Assembly: GCF_016920785.2 (NCBI RefSeq)
Contig: NW_024609835.1
Location: forward strand, 174,588,995-174,652,994
DNA: 64,000 bases
Origin: Ixodes scapularis
Lineage: Eukaryota > Arthropoda > Arachnida > Ixodida > Ixodidae
Direction: 5' to 3'
The notes below the pieces were generated by a model. That model had not been told where the DNA came from and made no database searches. It worked only from the letters and a program-made list of their open reading frames with translations. Made by a program: the position numbers and the translations under genes. Below, one piece after another: positions 11,327 through 22,862 of the stretch. Each line of letters opens with the position of its first letter. Positions within the stretch are counted from its first letter, which is position 1.

Positions 11327-12298
11327 ATGCGACGAGCTAGAAGCGTCGAAAAAATAAAGCAACGCGGGAACAATTGGAAGAAGCGAACGTTCAGTTCATT
11401 TTCCCGCCTTCCCGCCCGTCTCCGTGCCATTTTGTCCTCGTTCGTACGTGGCATTCCCGGATTTTTGTGCACCTGAAAATTTGGAGCGGAAGGCAACTGG
11501 ATACTCGGGACAGGTATTTCATTATCAATCTGCTGCTTGTTTGGCAAGGATAGTGTAACGGTGGCATAAATACAACACCCTAAAAGATGTTTACTTGCAG
11601 AATTTGCAATTTCTGTTCAAGCACGCTTGCTGGTTGCGCAATTCGATGAGCACGTTTTCAGCTCTTGAATTCTTCCGTGTGTGGACGAAGGATGCTGTCG
11701 CTAGTTTGTTACGTATGATGCTCTCAGGTGTCATATTTCGAGAAGACATTTGAACGCCTAATTGTAAGTACGGTTTGCTTCGAGGAGTTTGGAAAGCTTT
11801 CAGTGCACTTTGCCAACATGCTTAGAGGAGTGCCACACAAGGGAGGCTTTGCTAAAACATCTAAAAGGCCACATCTCCGACGGTATTTTGGTTTCGTGTT
11901 CGTGCTCCTACTGTCAGAAGGTGTGAAATCATAGTTCACGGCACATTTGAACTGGGCGCATTTACGAGTGACGGGTTTCTTGGGCGACGGCGCATCGCCT
12001 GTAGACCCGCTTCAGGTTGAGGACTCTTTGACTCAGTCGACTAGTGTGGATTCTAATGAAGACGGTTCTGTTAACGTGATGCAATCCCCTGATGATAACT
12101 ACGACGTGTTAATGTCTCTGTCTGCAGAAGAATAAAGAACGGCCGTAAAATACGATCTTGTTTTTTTTGTGCCTGAAGTTTAACGGAAAGCTTCTTATGC
12201 CTGTATCAACAGTTCAAAAAAACATTTATGAATTTCAACGTCGGCATTTCTTGTACAAACAATACATGTTCGGCTAACTTGCTGAAAGCCTTTAAAAC
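11327..12298. other. Unassigned; one acidic open stretch with polyA signal
   Basis: An open stretch 11947-12135 (+) encodes an acidic, Ser/Asp-rich C-terminus (…VDPLQVEDSLTQS…, …LMSLSAEE) ending in TAA with AATAAA directly after (12133-12138). It could be the last exon of an unrecognised gene upstream of the coding pieces at 12.3 and 13.0 kb. No family recognised. Confidence 0.3.
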
Positions 12299-12792
12299 GT
12301 GCTTGGTTCAGTCGAGGTTCATAACATCATTGAGTTCATAACATCATTATACAATGATGTTACGAACCTGAAATCTACCACCTTTCTTCCAGAACATATG
12401 AAATCTGCATATTTGAGAAAGCACTTTCCTTGTGTGGAAACGGTGAGTATGTACATAGGACGTCGTTGTGGTCAAAAGGACCGGTTTGCTCCGCATGTCC
12501 CCGTTAAGGGGTATCCACACGAGGGAGAAATCCCGGGGATTTCTCCCCGGCACGCGCGCATCACGAGATGAAAACGCGAGGCTTTTGCACATCGCAAAGC
12601 CGGTCGTTTTCGTCGTGGGATGCGCGTGCCGGGGAGAAATCCCCGGGATTTCTCCCTCGTGTGAATACCCCTTTAAAGACGCACTAAATTACCCCCTAGA
12701 AAAGAAATCTATGGGCCAGGTATTTACCGAGCCTCGCAGCGAGTCCCACTTACCCGGTGTTTTGGAGGAATTTTGTGATGGTGCCTGTCAGT
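12299..12792 (+). pseudogene. Unrecognised coding exon split by a MITE
   Basis: A plus-strand frame codes through 12341-12506 (includes FLPEHMKSAYLRKHFP and VSMYIGRRC). It resumes in the same frame after 12675 (DALNYPLEKK..., VFTEPRSES..., EEFCDGACQ) to a TAA at 12792. Taking out the MITE with one copy of its TTA duplication (169 bases) joins the two halves exactly in frame with no stop. From memory the pattern (a Tyr-Ile/Leu-Gly-Arg motif, then a lysine-rich 'VPVK/PLK' stretch) recalls uncharacterised transposon-linked proteins widespread in invertebrates, but I could not name a family. The exon at 13.0 kb may belong to the same gene. Confidence 0.5.
12504..12675. mobile_element. PIF/Harbinger-type MITE, 166 bp, TTA duplication
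   Basis: The element 12507-12672 is flanked by TTA on both sides (12504-12506, 12673-12675). Ends are AGGGGTATCCACACGAGG and, reversed, AGGGGTATTCACACGAGG. The arms extend about 50 bases each and contain GGAGAAATCCCGGGGATTTC palindromes. TTA duplication and A..T ends follow the same rule as the full Harbinger element at 33.77-39.29 kb, though the end sequence differs. It sits inside a coding exon. Confidence 0.88.
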
Positions 12793-13004
12793 AAGGCCAG
12801 TCTGTAACTGACATGATTCAAGGTGCACCACCCATCTCCTCATGCAGTCTAGTGCATGGTGAGCATTCACTGATCACTTTCCGAACCCCAAGTAATCGAT
12901 ATTGCCTATAATTTTATAATGATTTTAAATTACAATTATAGTTCTGCAATTTCCTACATTTTATATCTGCCTTCACGCCCTTTCTTTTATCCTTTCTTTT
13001 CTAG

Positions 13005-13173
13005 GGAAAAGCATCTACTCAGCCAGCATGTACTCGATCTCAATTGATGGAATAACTGTGATGGACGAAATTCACATGTTCGACCACGCACTGGCTGTAC
13101 TATTCAGCGCGTACTACGTTTTCAACATTGCGTACACAGAAGAGATATGCATCACCTTGGAGTTTATTCAAAG
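13005..13173 (+). CDS. Internal or terminal exon of an unrecognised gene
   Basis: A strong acceptor (CTTTCTTTTCTAG) precedes 13005 and a GT donor (AAAG|GTATTG) follows 13173. The open frame between them reads KSIYSASMYSISIDGITVM…, then HALAVLFSAYYVFNIAY, and ends TLEFIQR at the donor. The ending 'FNI-Y…TLEFIQR' recalls the C-terminus of a class of uncharacterised arthropod proteins often linked to mobile DNA; this is pattern memory, not a search result. It starts in phase 1, while the 12.3-kb exon stops before a matching donor, so direct splicing of the two as they stand is not supported. Confidence 0.5.
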
Positions 13174-14719
13174 GTATTGAGCTCATGTGTGCTTCTTGGC
13201 ACCATTCGGTGTGTTTTTTTTGTTTATTCCTTTCTTCATCTGATCTAACATATATTTCAGCAATGGCTCCAGACTGAGCTCCTTGTTTTAGAATGTCCAT
13301 TGCTTGCATGAAAACTTGTGCAGCGAGAGTTGTTATCAATGCTAGAGGCATGCTATGGTGAGATATTGTAGAATAAAAAGCAAGTCTGATTATTTTATTT
13401 CGTGTTCCCTGTCCTTCGCTTACTGAAATATATTTTGTAGTTGTCAAATACATGTTACCAAACTATATTTTAATGAGTGGTACTTTTTGTTTAAAAAATT
13501 CAAATATAATTTTCTCTTCATAGCATTGTCTCCGTTATAACCTAGGATGAGCTATATACTCTAAGAAATGACTGTACCTGCCTCACGACGTCACTGGCGA
13601 CTAGTCTTCATTCAAAAAGACTTAAAATGTTTACTCAAAATAACAAGGCTTTTATTTCCACTTCTAATTTTTATAGAACAAAAATATAAATCAGTTCCAA
13701 GGGCTGCTGTTGCAGCTTTGGATCCAGTAGAGATATTCTGAACTTAAACATTTTCAATATCCCGAAGATGTAAATGTCTTGTTAAAAGTGGCTCGATTGA
13801 ATATTGTTGTTACATAATAATACCAGTGTGTATATTCCAAGATAAGCAAGTTGCTTAACATAAAGACAACTAATTTGAGAGTAATTTATTAGCGCAGAAC
13901 GAGCAAAAAAAAAAAAAAGCAATGATCTATTATACAGTTTTGAATGCGGTTCCCTATATAGCAACCTTCGTTACAATTGTAACATGCTATAATGTGTTGC
14001 TTTATAAACGACTATAGTTGAGAACTGGCAGATATTACCTTTCGTTCTTTATTTGCATTTTACAAGTCAACAAAATATGTAATTCGGTGAATGGCTGTTG
14101 AGTCCTTAGCCTGGTATGAGTTTGGTAAAAAAGTGTCTATGTGAATTTAGAAGTTCATATGGGGGAGTTTTATTAACTTGCAAGATGAAGTGCCAGGCTA
14201 CTTAGGCATATACAAAAGATCAGTGTTTCGAAAGCTTTTGTCACTGGCCAATTTAGGTATTTATTGTCTCATTACTTTTTAACGCGTATAATAAGCTGAG
14301 ATTATAAAAAAAAAACTACTTCGTATATCTGTTCTTACAGATGTCGTTGGGATCAACCCTGATCGAGGAACGGGACCCGAATAAAAAACTAGAAACATAC
14401 ATAAACAAAACGGTTCTTGAGTTAATTGACATGTCGGAATATAAATGGAAATGCAAATAGATACATCTTTTTACTTTTCTTTGACAGCACGGTCACGAAT
14501 ATTAATGCATCGGGTGCTGCAAGAGCAGCCGACCTCGCCGCAGACAAAATTTTCTGCGCATAACTGCTTATTCACTTTAAATATGCGTGATTAGACAGTT
14601 GATCAGTGGAACACAACAGCCCCAAAATACTCGGCCGACCTTTTTTTTTTACGTTGTATGTTTTACTTTGTTCAAATGACTACATGGTGTGGTCCAGTAC
14701 CATAGTTTTCAACACTTTA
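13174..14719. other. No gene seen; AT-rich
   Basis: Long AT-rich stretch with A tracts (13905-13918) and no recognised motif. Confidence 0.55.
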
Positions 14720-15060
14720 CGGTCGCATAAAAATGGACCGTCAAATTTACGGTCAAATACCAGGCAGCTGATGCTGCCAAAATTGTGCAGTAAAAATAAC
14801 GGTGCACTGTAAATCTGATTTACGATAAATTTAAACGGTGACCGTAGAAATCTACGGTCGCCGTTTAAATTGTACCGTAAAAATAACGGCGCGCTGTAAA
14901 TCTTTTTACCGTAAATTTGAAGGCCGACCGTAGATTTCTACGGTCCCCGTTTAAATTTATCGTAAACCAGATTTACAGTGCACCGTTATTTTTACTGTAC
15001 AAGTTTGGCAGCATCAACTGCCTGGTATTTGACCGTAAATTTTACGGTCCATTTTTTACA
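14720..15060. mobile_element. Fold-back element of ACGGT…ACCGT palindromes
   Basis: The two halves are reverse complements across almost the full length: left TGGACCGTCAAATTTACGG and CAGGCAGCTGATGCTGCC, right the complements TTTGGCAGCATC and TTTGACCGTAAATTTTACGG. The outer right edge is TTTTTTACAGTGTA. Inside, CCGTAGAAATCTACGG palindromes repeat. It is a non-coding MITE able to fold into one long hairpin. A related end lies at 9.91 kb. Confidence 0.8.
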
Positions 15061-15074
15061 GTGTATTTGTACTG

Positions 15075-15180
15075 TACTTTACAGTGAAAGTAACTTCAGT
15101 AGTATTTTAACACTTTCTGAAGCAGGTATTTAGTAACTTAACTTAAATACTTTTATCGTGTATCTTGTCCAACACTGGGT
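15075..15180 (-). repeat. hAT-like low-complexity end
   Basis: Read on the minus strand this begins CAGTGTTGGACAAGATACAC and continues in AAGTATTTAAGTTAAGTTACT steps. The start CAGTGTTGG is shared with the block at 44.15-44.32 kb and is typical of hAT-type ends. Only one end is identified here. Confidence 0.45.
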
Positions 15181-15376
15181 GGAACCGAAAGTACGCGGGT
15201 AAATTCGGCCGCTAATCAATCGCCCGAGCTGCGCGAAGAATAGACGAATTTACGCACCGTATGGGAGGCAGTCGGCTAGCCAGTTGGTGGTCCGAAGAAC
15301 ACAACTTTCAGTTACGGCACGCCGCTGTCGCTGCGACAAACTCCCGATAGCATCAATCCACTCGTATTTTTATTAT

Positions 15377-16261
15377 TTTATTGAAGCACGTTTAGTTGGG
15401 TTGCCACCGTGGCGCCTCTTCGCAGGTGACTGTTCTTGGATCACAATACAGGCCCTTGGTACACTCTACTCGTTTGGCTCCTCCGCCTCCAAGGATGTCC
15501 AGGAAGCAGGACTCACCTCGACCTGAGCGCAAGTACAAGGACGTGCACAGAGATCTTCCATTTTTTATTAGGAAGAAGCTCTGCAGAAATACTCCAAAAA
15601 AGTGCAAACCAACCGTAATAATCGTAAAAATAATAATAAAAAAAGACAACAACATGGAGAGGTGGGCGGGGAAAGTAAACTTCGTGTATTTCCGAAAAAA
15701 AAAACAAAAAAACAAACAGGGTGCAACGGGATGGCGGATTAAGAATCCTAAACATTTTACAGTTACAACCATACCTGGCATTTTTCGCTTATAAAACATG
15801 GCACAACATCGTGACGCGTCTCTTTTTTTTAAAGTATATATTACGGATACACTATGGGCCACCATGCAGACAGCGGGAGTGATATAAGACCCTAATAGTT
15901 CAATGGCATTACACCAGACCGCAAAATTGACGTAGGCGCGCGAAATATCATCTACTATTTGCGTTCGAAGAAAGGGAGCCGGTTGGGACTTTTTCGTACA
16001 AAAATATTTACGATACTAATGGCCTTATAATACGATTTCTAAATGAAGGTACGTACCGAGTTGCTTGACACAGAGGGGGCAGCAGCCGCAGGTACTCCCG
16101 TTGGGCTTCACTCTGCCGTCACAGTGTTCGATCTCGGTGCATGTCTCGTTGCTGCAGTACCCGGGCGGACAAACGAACAGAAACTGTCCCACCGTGCACG
16201 ACGGAACATCCAGGAGCATGATGACGGCCAGCAGAGCCCCCCTTAGTCGAATCGCCTTCAT
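15377..16261 (-). CDS. Secreted 12-cysteine IGFBP-domain protein (two exons)
   Basis: Exon 1 runs 16261-16057 and starts at the ATG of MKAIRLRG, giving a signal peptide (basic start, LLAVIMLL core) of about 26 residues. The mature part has CPPGYC, SNETC, TEIEHC, then a GCC pair and PLC. The donor is CTCG|GTACGT, phase 1. Exon 2 runs 15522-15392 after GCGCTCAG, encodes GRGESCFLDI…GLYC…TVTC and ends EAPRWQPN with TAA. AATAAA (minus) is at 15382-15377. The product is about 111 residues. Twelve cysteines with a central GCGCC-like pair fit the single IGFBP N-terminal domain seen in arachnid secreted proteins, known for roles in immunity or venom and saliva in other species; the role here is inference. 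CTTCCAG directly before the ATG suggests a further 5' untranslated exon. The intron is 534 bp. No damage seen. Confidence 0.8.
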
Positions 16262-17351
16262 CTGGAAGCACACATAGGTTTCGGTTCAGTTCCTTAGCTC
16301 ATACTTCACGAGTAAAGTTTACTGACATTATAGGGTAAATAGAAGGGTGAAGAATAAAATGAATTTTGATTTAAATTCCGATTTAAATCATGATCTAAAT
16401 TGGGATTTAACTCGGACCAGTCTAACTGTAATGATTTAAACAAAAAAACTTCTCCCGTGAGGAAATAATCCCGAACATATTTGCTCATTTACCATTTGTC
16501 TATTGTGTGGTATGTGCATTTGTTTCCTATTTAATTTAAATAAACATCGAGTAAGAACTGTTAATATCAGACAGAACACGAGCGGTAACAAGACATCCGA
16601 GTAAATCAGAGCTTTGGCCTTGATTTTTAGCTTCCAGTTCGTTCGTCGGCTACATAGCATCCTCCTGCAAGTAAATCAAAACTCAAAATAAAGTAACGAA
16701 ATGTAGGAAGTAGTTTCTTGTTGCAATCAAGTCAAAACTTGAAAGAAAATCAAATAAAGCTTTTCTCAACTACCTAGATAATATGAAGCTGTTTTTGTTC
16801 TAATATGGCTGGGATTACAGCAATGAAGAGTTGTTAATTAAGCTGTACTTCCCATTTACAGTGTTTCTTTCTTCCACATTGTTATCAGTGATCGGACGAA
16901 TTGATCAATTAATCTGCCATGTTAAAAGTGCGTTTAGTGGTAAATATTCAATCTTTCTTTTTTTGCCACAGTTGCTTGATTGGAATTGATGTGGGTTAAA
17001 TAAGATAAATATGATTTACTTGATTTTTTTCTAAAACAATTTGGATATTCTTTATTATGATAAATGGAGGCCGCAGGTATCTAGCAAAGCCATTAAATAT
17101 GCTACGCTTTGAGAATTGGCACTCCGTTCTGAAGTTTTATTGCGGGCTCTACCATCTAGGTGCTCAGTGTAGAGCGGCTGCGATCGACCATCTTCAAAAG
17201 TGCGCGCCAACGCCCGCCCGCCATTGCTTGATCACGTGCTCTGAGCATGTCTTAGACATGATTTGACACTTGGACGGCGTCAGTGCTCGGCGTGTACTCG
17301 GACCCACCGTGCTCGAACCTAATCACGCGCTTCAAGTCTAAGCAGTGCCTC
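16262..17351. other. No gene seen; GATTTAAATC cluster
   Basis: At 16360-16425 GATTTAAAT(C) and its reverse recur five times, another stepped palindromic block. The rest is AT-rich with nothing recognised. Confidence 0.45.
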
Positions 17352-18033
17352 CTATATAAGTTACACTATGCCTGTCAGCTTCGAGCACTGGCAAGCGTAG
17401 GAGAGAGGGCAAATAGTACGTGTGGTTGCCGTGCGGTGAAGCCACCTAGGCGTACAAACCTACCGTGTAGTGAAGCCAGCCATCTCTTTCGTAGGAGGTT
17501 CAATGATGTCGCCCCAGCAGCACCGACAGCAAGAAATCTAAATGTTTTTGACTGACAGCTCGGGACCAGCTCGCCGTTTTCAACGGAATATTACTTCTTA
17601 TTTTCCTACCTTTTCACCCGCCCACAACCCGACACAAACTATTTCTATGCACGCGATTGAAGGTGACCGCCAAAGCCCCAAACCCGTGCCCCAAACTTCC
17701 GCCAAAGCAGACGGTCAATCGGCCGAGCGTTCTCCGCGTTCGCGCTGCAAGAGCGAAGCCTGGCCGTGCTTGTTTCGTAGTTTCGTTATTTTTCTCAGCA
17801 AAACTCGTTTGAATCAGGGCGGTCACATCCAGAACAGTGTTCCACATGTTGTTAAAAAAATACATATATTATATATCTTCAATAACAATGTAAATAGAAC
17901 ATGCTAAAAAAAAAAAAAAAAACGAACGCCCGCCAGGCGGCGCTACATAGCCGTTCGTGCGTGTTGTGAGGTGAAGCATCGGGCCTGGACACCTGTTGGA
18001 GAGAAGCTGACAGGCATAGTGTAATTTATATAG
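17352..18033. mobile_element. TIR pair, possible non-autonomous element
   Basis: A 30-base segment at 17352-17381 (CTATATAAGTTACACTATGC then CTGTCAGCTT) is repeated in reverse at 18004-18033 with one mismatch. Weaker similarity continues inwards (GTGAAGC segments). Open frames inside are short and unrecognised. Either a 0.68-kb element or two fragments of one repeat in opposite orientation. Confidence 0.5.
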
Positions 18034-19079
18034 ACCAGTGTCCGAAATCCTAGCCCCCAACGATAAAAATAGGAAATAATAATCTCAAACGCAGGCTTCG
18101 TAAAGAGAGGGGCTGCGCATGAAACAAGGTTTTTGCTCTTTACAGCGCTCTTGTCATCGATGTTGTTTCTGGAGCTTCGTGTCTATGCATTTCTGACGTT
18201 CTTGCACCACGAAATGTGCGAAGGTTCCTAAAAAAAATCTTGGTCTTTCAAAAAGCGCAGCCTGTGTCATGACGTCAGCATAAACAGACATGGCGGCGCC
18301 CATGGAACAAAGCAGACACGGGTCTATAGGAGGCACTGGTCTAAGCAATGGGGACTGCCAACGTTGCTCGACGGACTTTTGAAAATGGACTCTTGGCATT
18401 CGGTAAGATTAAAAAACGTACGTTCCCCGGCTCTTGATTCGGACTTAAAAATCCCAGGCGATATCATTTTACTTTGCCGCGGTCTGATTTATCATTTCTG
18501 GAAGACAGAAAAGCGTTTCCTGCAATCGCAGACAATGCTCTCCATAATGTAGAACGACGACTTGAGGCAGCAACACGAAAACGCCGTGACGTTGAAGCGT
18601 AGTTTCTCTAGTGGCTCGAGTTCCCAAGTTGCGGAATAGCGACAAAGGACGTAAAAAATAAAAAAAAAAAGATTGTTTTACAGCCGTTTTCTCGTCGATA
18701 ACTAATCGGGACGATCAATCTGAACGCGTAGCTTTGCTTGCCATTTCGTCGTTTACCCTGAGACTGGGGGGTTTTTGAAGAGCAGAAGTAACAAAAAAAA
18801 AAAACAGACAGGTCTTCCTTTTTATTCAACGCTTCGTTTCTGGTTAGTCTGCGCGTGTGTTTAGGAAGCTGGTGCGGCGGTCAGGGCATGTGTGACCGAT
18901 GCGGGCGGAAGCACCGTGGACTGGTTCCAGGGCTCAGTGCCAATGTCATGGTCCTTTGGGACGTGCTAATACAGTGATGTCTTACTGATGTAAACACCCG
19001 CGGTCCCACCAAAAAACGTCTATAACGTGAGTTGCTCATAATAACGAGACAAAAATGCGCGTATTAACCACTCTTGTAC
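18034..19079. other. No gene seen
   Basis: No recognised coding signal; A tracts at about 18660-18670 and 18794-18804. Confidence 0.45.
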
Positions 19080-19500
19080 AGGTTACACGAAAAAAGTAAT
19101 CGATTGCAATTACAATTATTATTGATTAAATAGTACTCAATTAGATTACTTGATTACTTGGGACGAAAAGTTATTGGTCGTTACTTGAAAAAGTAACCCT
19201 TACTTCTCCGATTACTTCAGATTTTCAATATAACAGTTTTGTGCCCCTTTGAAAACGGATATTTTCTTTCAGCATTGCTGAATTAGAATCACCAAATTAT
19301 TGAACTACTCGTCTTCTCAGTATCCCTATTTTAGTAAGACATTATTCTGCCGGAGGCTTTGTTCCAGGATTTATGGTAGAACACTTTCCCGAAAACAGGG
19401 CGCCATTATAAACCGGGGGAAAACAAAAATAATGGTTACAAGTAACTTGAATAGTCCCAGAAGTAATAAGATTACTGTTGTAATTAGTACCTACTAAATG
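19080..19500. repeat. AAGTAATC/GATTACTT stepped repeat block
   Basis: Repeats of AAGTAATC, GATTACTT and AAGTAAC occur at 19095-19240 and again at 19435-19495 in mainly opposite sense, bracketing about 200 bases. This looks like a small element whose ends are simple alternating repeats. Confidence 0.5.
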
Positions 19501-20039
19501 TGATAAACAAATTTAAAAAAAAACTTCAAAAATAAATACATTACAAGCAATTTCATCACTCGTAGTGAGTACTCTACAAGTCTGGTATTTACCCTGTTCG
19601 TCTTGAAATTGTTTTTTTAATGGATTTTGTATTAACGGGGTCCGTCTCAACGAGACAGGACTGTATATTAATACGCTGGTGCAGGCCAAGAGGTTTGCGA
19701 TTACTGTTTTATAATACGCGTTAAAGTGCTCACACTGATGCTCGTCTCCTTGAGTGTGAAATACTACATTTTCACATGTTTTCGTGCCGTCATTAAAATT
19801 CGATATTGTGAACGATTTCTCTTTTATGCTTCTTTAAGTTCGAGGATACTAAAGCGGTTTCCCTGCTCTCAGTATTAATCGAGGGCTTGCATGTTTCAAA
19901 CACCAGTCTGTTCTTTTCCCAAGCTGCCCGAACAGAATGGTGCTTCGAATGAACAGAACACTACAACCAGGTTTTGGTTATAGGCTGACTGATTGTGGGG
20001 TTCCGCGTTTTTTGTATACACCGATAATTCGTGAAAAGA

Positions 20040-20245
20040 AAATCTTAAAACCGGCTAAATGAAAAAAGAAACAACACGAGTTGAGGTTGCTTTTGGAAAA
20101 GAAAACCTCAACGGCGAGTGGGACGAGGACAAGGGACACTAGACTAGACGAGCGCTGTATCTCTCTTCTTTGTCTTCGGCACAATAGCGCTGTTTTTCGC
20201 TATGAACCCTTACCAACTACCCCAATTATCCATTCCAATAGAAAA
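20040..20245 (+). repeat. Penelope-like element end fragment
   Basis: A segment with GACAAGGGACAC, GAGCGCTGT and CTCTCTTCTTTGTC, then AATAGCGCTGTTTTTCGC and ACCAACTACCCCAATTATC. It resembles the terminal sequences near 5.1 and 50.1 kb. No protein fragment is recognised in this copy. 19501-20039 holds nothing recognised. Confidence 0.4.
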
Positions 20246-20835
20246 ATCCAAGCTACATCCAAATAAATTTTATTTCACCAGCTTCATTTTGTGTTGAGCC
20301 AGGGCAGAACCCCTACCCAATTGCCTGATAGGCTACTTCTAGTTTTGGGTGAACCACAAATTTCACGTTTAGTTTAATTTTTTTTTTCTGTTATCAGGAG
20401 ATTTGTTAAGCATAGTCACACGTATGTTCCTTAGTGATTGGGAAATGTCAAAGCTGACAGTGTTATATTTTCTTCACGAAACGTCACAAGGAATGTAGAA
20501 TTTTCGGACACTGCAAATAAACATCGAAGTAGCCCCCCCCCCCCCCCCCCCCCCTTTCCCGCTCCCCTCGAAAAGAAATGAAACGCCGAACTTAAATAAA
20601 AATAAACCTCGGAAACACAAAATCCTTTTCATAACTAAAAACGTTGCACATTCGTCTTGGGTAAATGTGGGCATTGCTCTTAGGTAGCAACCTGATTTCT
20701 TCCAGAGAAACATCCAGAGGTGGTTTATTTCACAATCTGCATACAGTATTTATAGACCCTAATAATATCTCAAGATAGCAAGCAGGACCCTGTTACGTTT
20801 CAGAGTGATACTGTTCTTGACTGGTACGGTAACAG
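20246..20835. other. No gene seen; C22 tract
   Basis: An uninterrupted run of 22 C occurs at 20533-20554. Nothing else recognised. Confidence 0.5.
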
Positions 20836-20868
20836 GGCGCTGCAACGATTTTTTATCGTTGCAGCGCC
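20836..20868. repeat. Perfect 14-bp hairpin at LINE 5' junction
   Basis: GGCGCTGCAACGAT (20836-20849), loop TTTTT, then the exact reverse complement at 20855-20868. It abuts the 5' truncation point of the LINE copy that starts within a few bases after it. Confidence 0.9.
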
Positions 20869-20870
20869 AA

Positions 20871-21352
20871 AGAAAGCATTTATGGCAATTCTAGGGGAAG
20901 CTCATTGCTGTTTGAGGCAAGAACGGGTGTTCTGCGAACCAGAACATACAGAGTGAAGTACCAGGAAATTGATACAGTGTGCACTGCTTGTGGAGAGGAG
21001 GACGAGACGGCTGAACACTTGATACTCTACTGTAAAGGGCTTCACCCTATGCCTACCGAAGACAACATAAATTTAATAAAGTCATTGGGTTTTAGAGACA
21101 GCGAAGGGAGAGTGGATTTCAAGACTGTAGAGATTACCAAGCAAAGATTAAGTGAATGGTGGCAGAAATCGAGAGAAAACTAGGTATTTTCTTATCCACT
21201 GATGGCAAGGGGGTTTCATAGCCTCACTTTCTTTGCACTGCGGAGTGAATATAGATTTCACATTTAAATATTCTAAGCTTAAATGGTAAAACAAAATGGC
21301 TAGGTGGCGTAAGCTACCGCCCGATCCAAAGGGCTCAGCCGTATTCATCCAT
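20871..21352 (+). pseudogene. 5'-truncated LINE 3' end, copy 2
   Basis: An intact frame ends at 21181-21183. It covers the C-terminal end of a non-LTR retrotransposon polyprotein: LLFEARTGVLRTRTYR, then the zinc-finger-like CTACGEEDETAEHLILYC and LSEWWQKSREN. The 3' untranslated region continues to 21330 (GCTAGGTGGCGTAAGCTACC, then CAAAGGGCTCAGCC) and ends in a CATC-type microsatellite (21340-21352). Protein identity with the 55.6-kb copy is high over this stretch, so this insertion is young relative to copy 1. Only the last ~95 codons remain. Confidence 0.85.
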
Positions 21353-22862
21353 CCATTCATAACTTTGGCCAATTAATTGCTGGAACTAATGCTGGGCCAA
21401 CACTCACCATGAGTACTTTCGTCCACGCTATTGTTGTTATGAGAACGTTCAAGGTTTTAGAAAATAAAACAACAAAAACAGCCAATTACATTTTATGCTG
21501 ACGTGTTTTTTTCTGCAGCCCACGAGGCCCCTTAAAGATTTAAAATGTTGTTAACGTGTGCAGTAACAACAAACCTGCCGTGCTATATCGGACAGTGAAA
21601 CGAGGTGAGATCGGACGGTCAGCTTCAGCAAGCTTAATTGAGATGTCTCTTTTGTTGTATACGTGAGCCACTAAATGGGGGATTTTAAACATGAGTTTTG
21701 TCCCTTAATCGCTTATAAAATAAACATTTTTTACACACATTTTATTAATGAAATATGACTTGTGATTTCGTGGTGTGCTGCGGATATATAAAAAAAACGT
21801 AATAGTTTAAGCGATATGTTAGCAAAGAAAACTCCGGTGATCGCAGACAGGATACGGGCATTTAAATTAAAGCTAACGGTATGGATGCAGTCATTGCATT
21901 GTTTTACGTAGTTGTATGCTTCACAGATTTTGTAAATGAAAGTATTGTCAAGCATTTACCCACAGGTGGCGTATATTTGGGTCCTAATCTAAATATATTC
22001 GAGCGAGTGCTTCACTCAATGTTCATGGTTTGTTAGTAAGCACGCATAACAATCTCAGAGATCTAATTAATGCGAGGATATCCCTCGTATTTCGTATAGA
22101 AGATGTGCTTCTACCTCGCCTCGAGCCCGACACATATAATGAACTTTGGTCAGCATTGTCAGCATTTTTGTCGAAGGTTCAAGGTGAGCACGGGTTTTTT
22201 GAACCCCAAGGCGAACTTTGCCGCTTTCCAACTTTTTGGCGTCAATGCACACTTTTTGGAGTCAATGCACACTTAGCCCGAACACAAAAACGGCGGTTTT
22301 TCGCATTTGATTGTGAAACAGTATTGGCGGTTGCCAAAGTTTACCACGCTAGTGTCCCAAAACAAGCATTCTCATTTACGTTGATACTTTCGTGAATAGT
22401 CTTCCGTTTAAACTATATAAGAAGGAAAAAACGGAGAACGTTTGTTTGAGCTAACGGTGTCGAGCGAGGAACATCGACCAATTAACGCTTTTAGCCTTCA
22501 AAAAAAGAAAAAAAAAAACGTTACGCAGTTAATTGGAATCAAACCTCCGAATAGCCATTTACAGGACAGAAAATCAATATTTCAAACAATAGACTCTTCA
22601 AAGACAATTTACATCATTCACAGTACATGCCCGAACGAGCTTCGAGGTCCGTTCCTCATCCCGTGGTTTTGATGCTCCCAGTTTCTCTTTATAATAGGCT
22701 TTAATATCAAATTTCCCCTTTGGTCATTTGGCCCTAATTATTTACGTTTGATTGGTTTAATCATGTTATGCCTTTTGACAGTGAAAATTGAGAAACGCAA
22801 ATTTGTTTAAAGTTTTTTTATATATGCTCTCGCTTAGAAACTGTACATTGTAAATTGTATGT
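21353..22862. other. No assigned gene
   Basis: AT-rich. An open stretch 22030-22395 (+) includes an internal 21-base tandem duplication (ACTTTTTGGCGTCAATGCAC and a near copy, 22229-22270) and no recognised motif. I do not call it a gene. Confidence 0.4.

Noticed and set aside
12130..12140. AATAAA after 12135 as proof of a gene end
   Set aside because: AATAAA is frequent in AT-rich DNA; without a recognised protein or splice acceptor it cannot prove a gene.
22030..22395. 121-codon plus-strand open frame
   Set aside because: It starts without a good ATG, includes a 21-base tandem duplication, and shows no motif; looks like chance openness.
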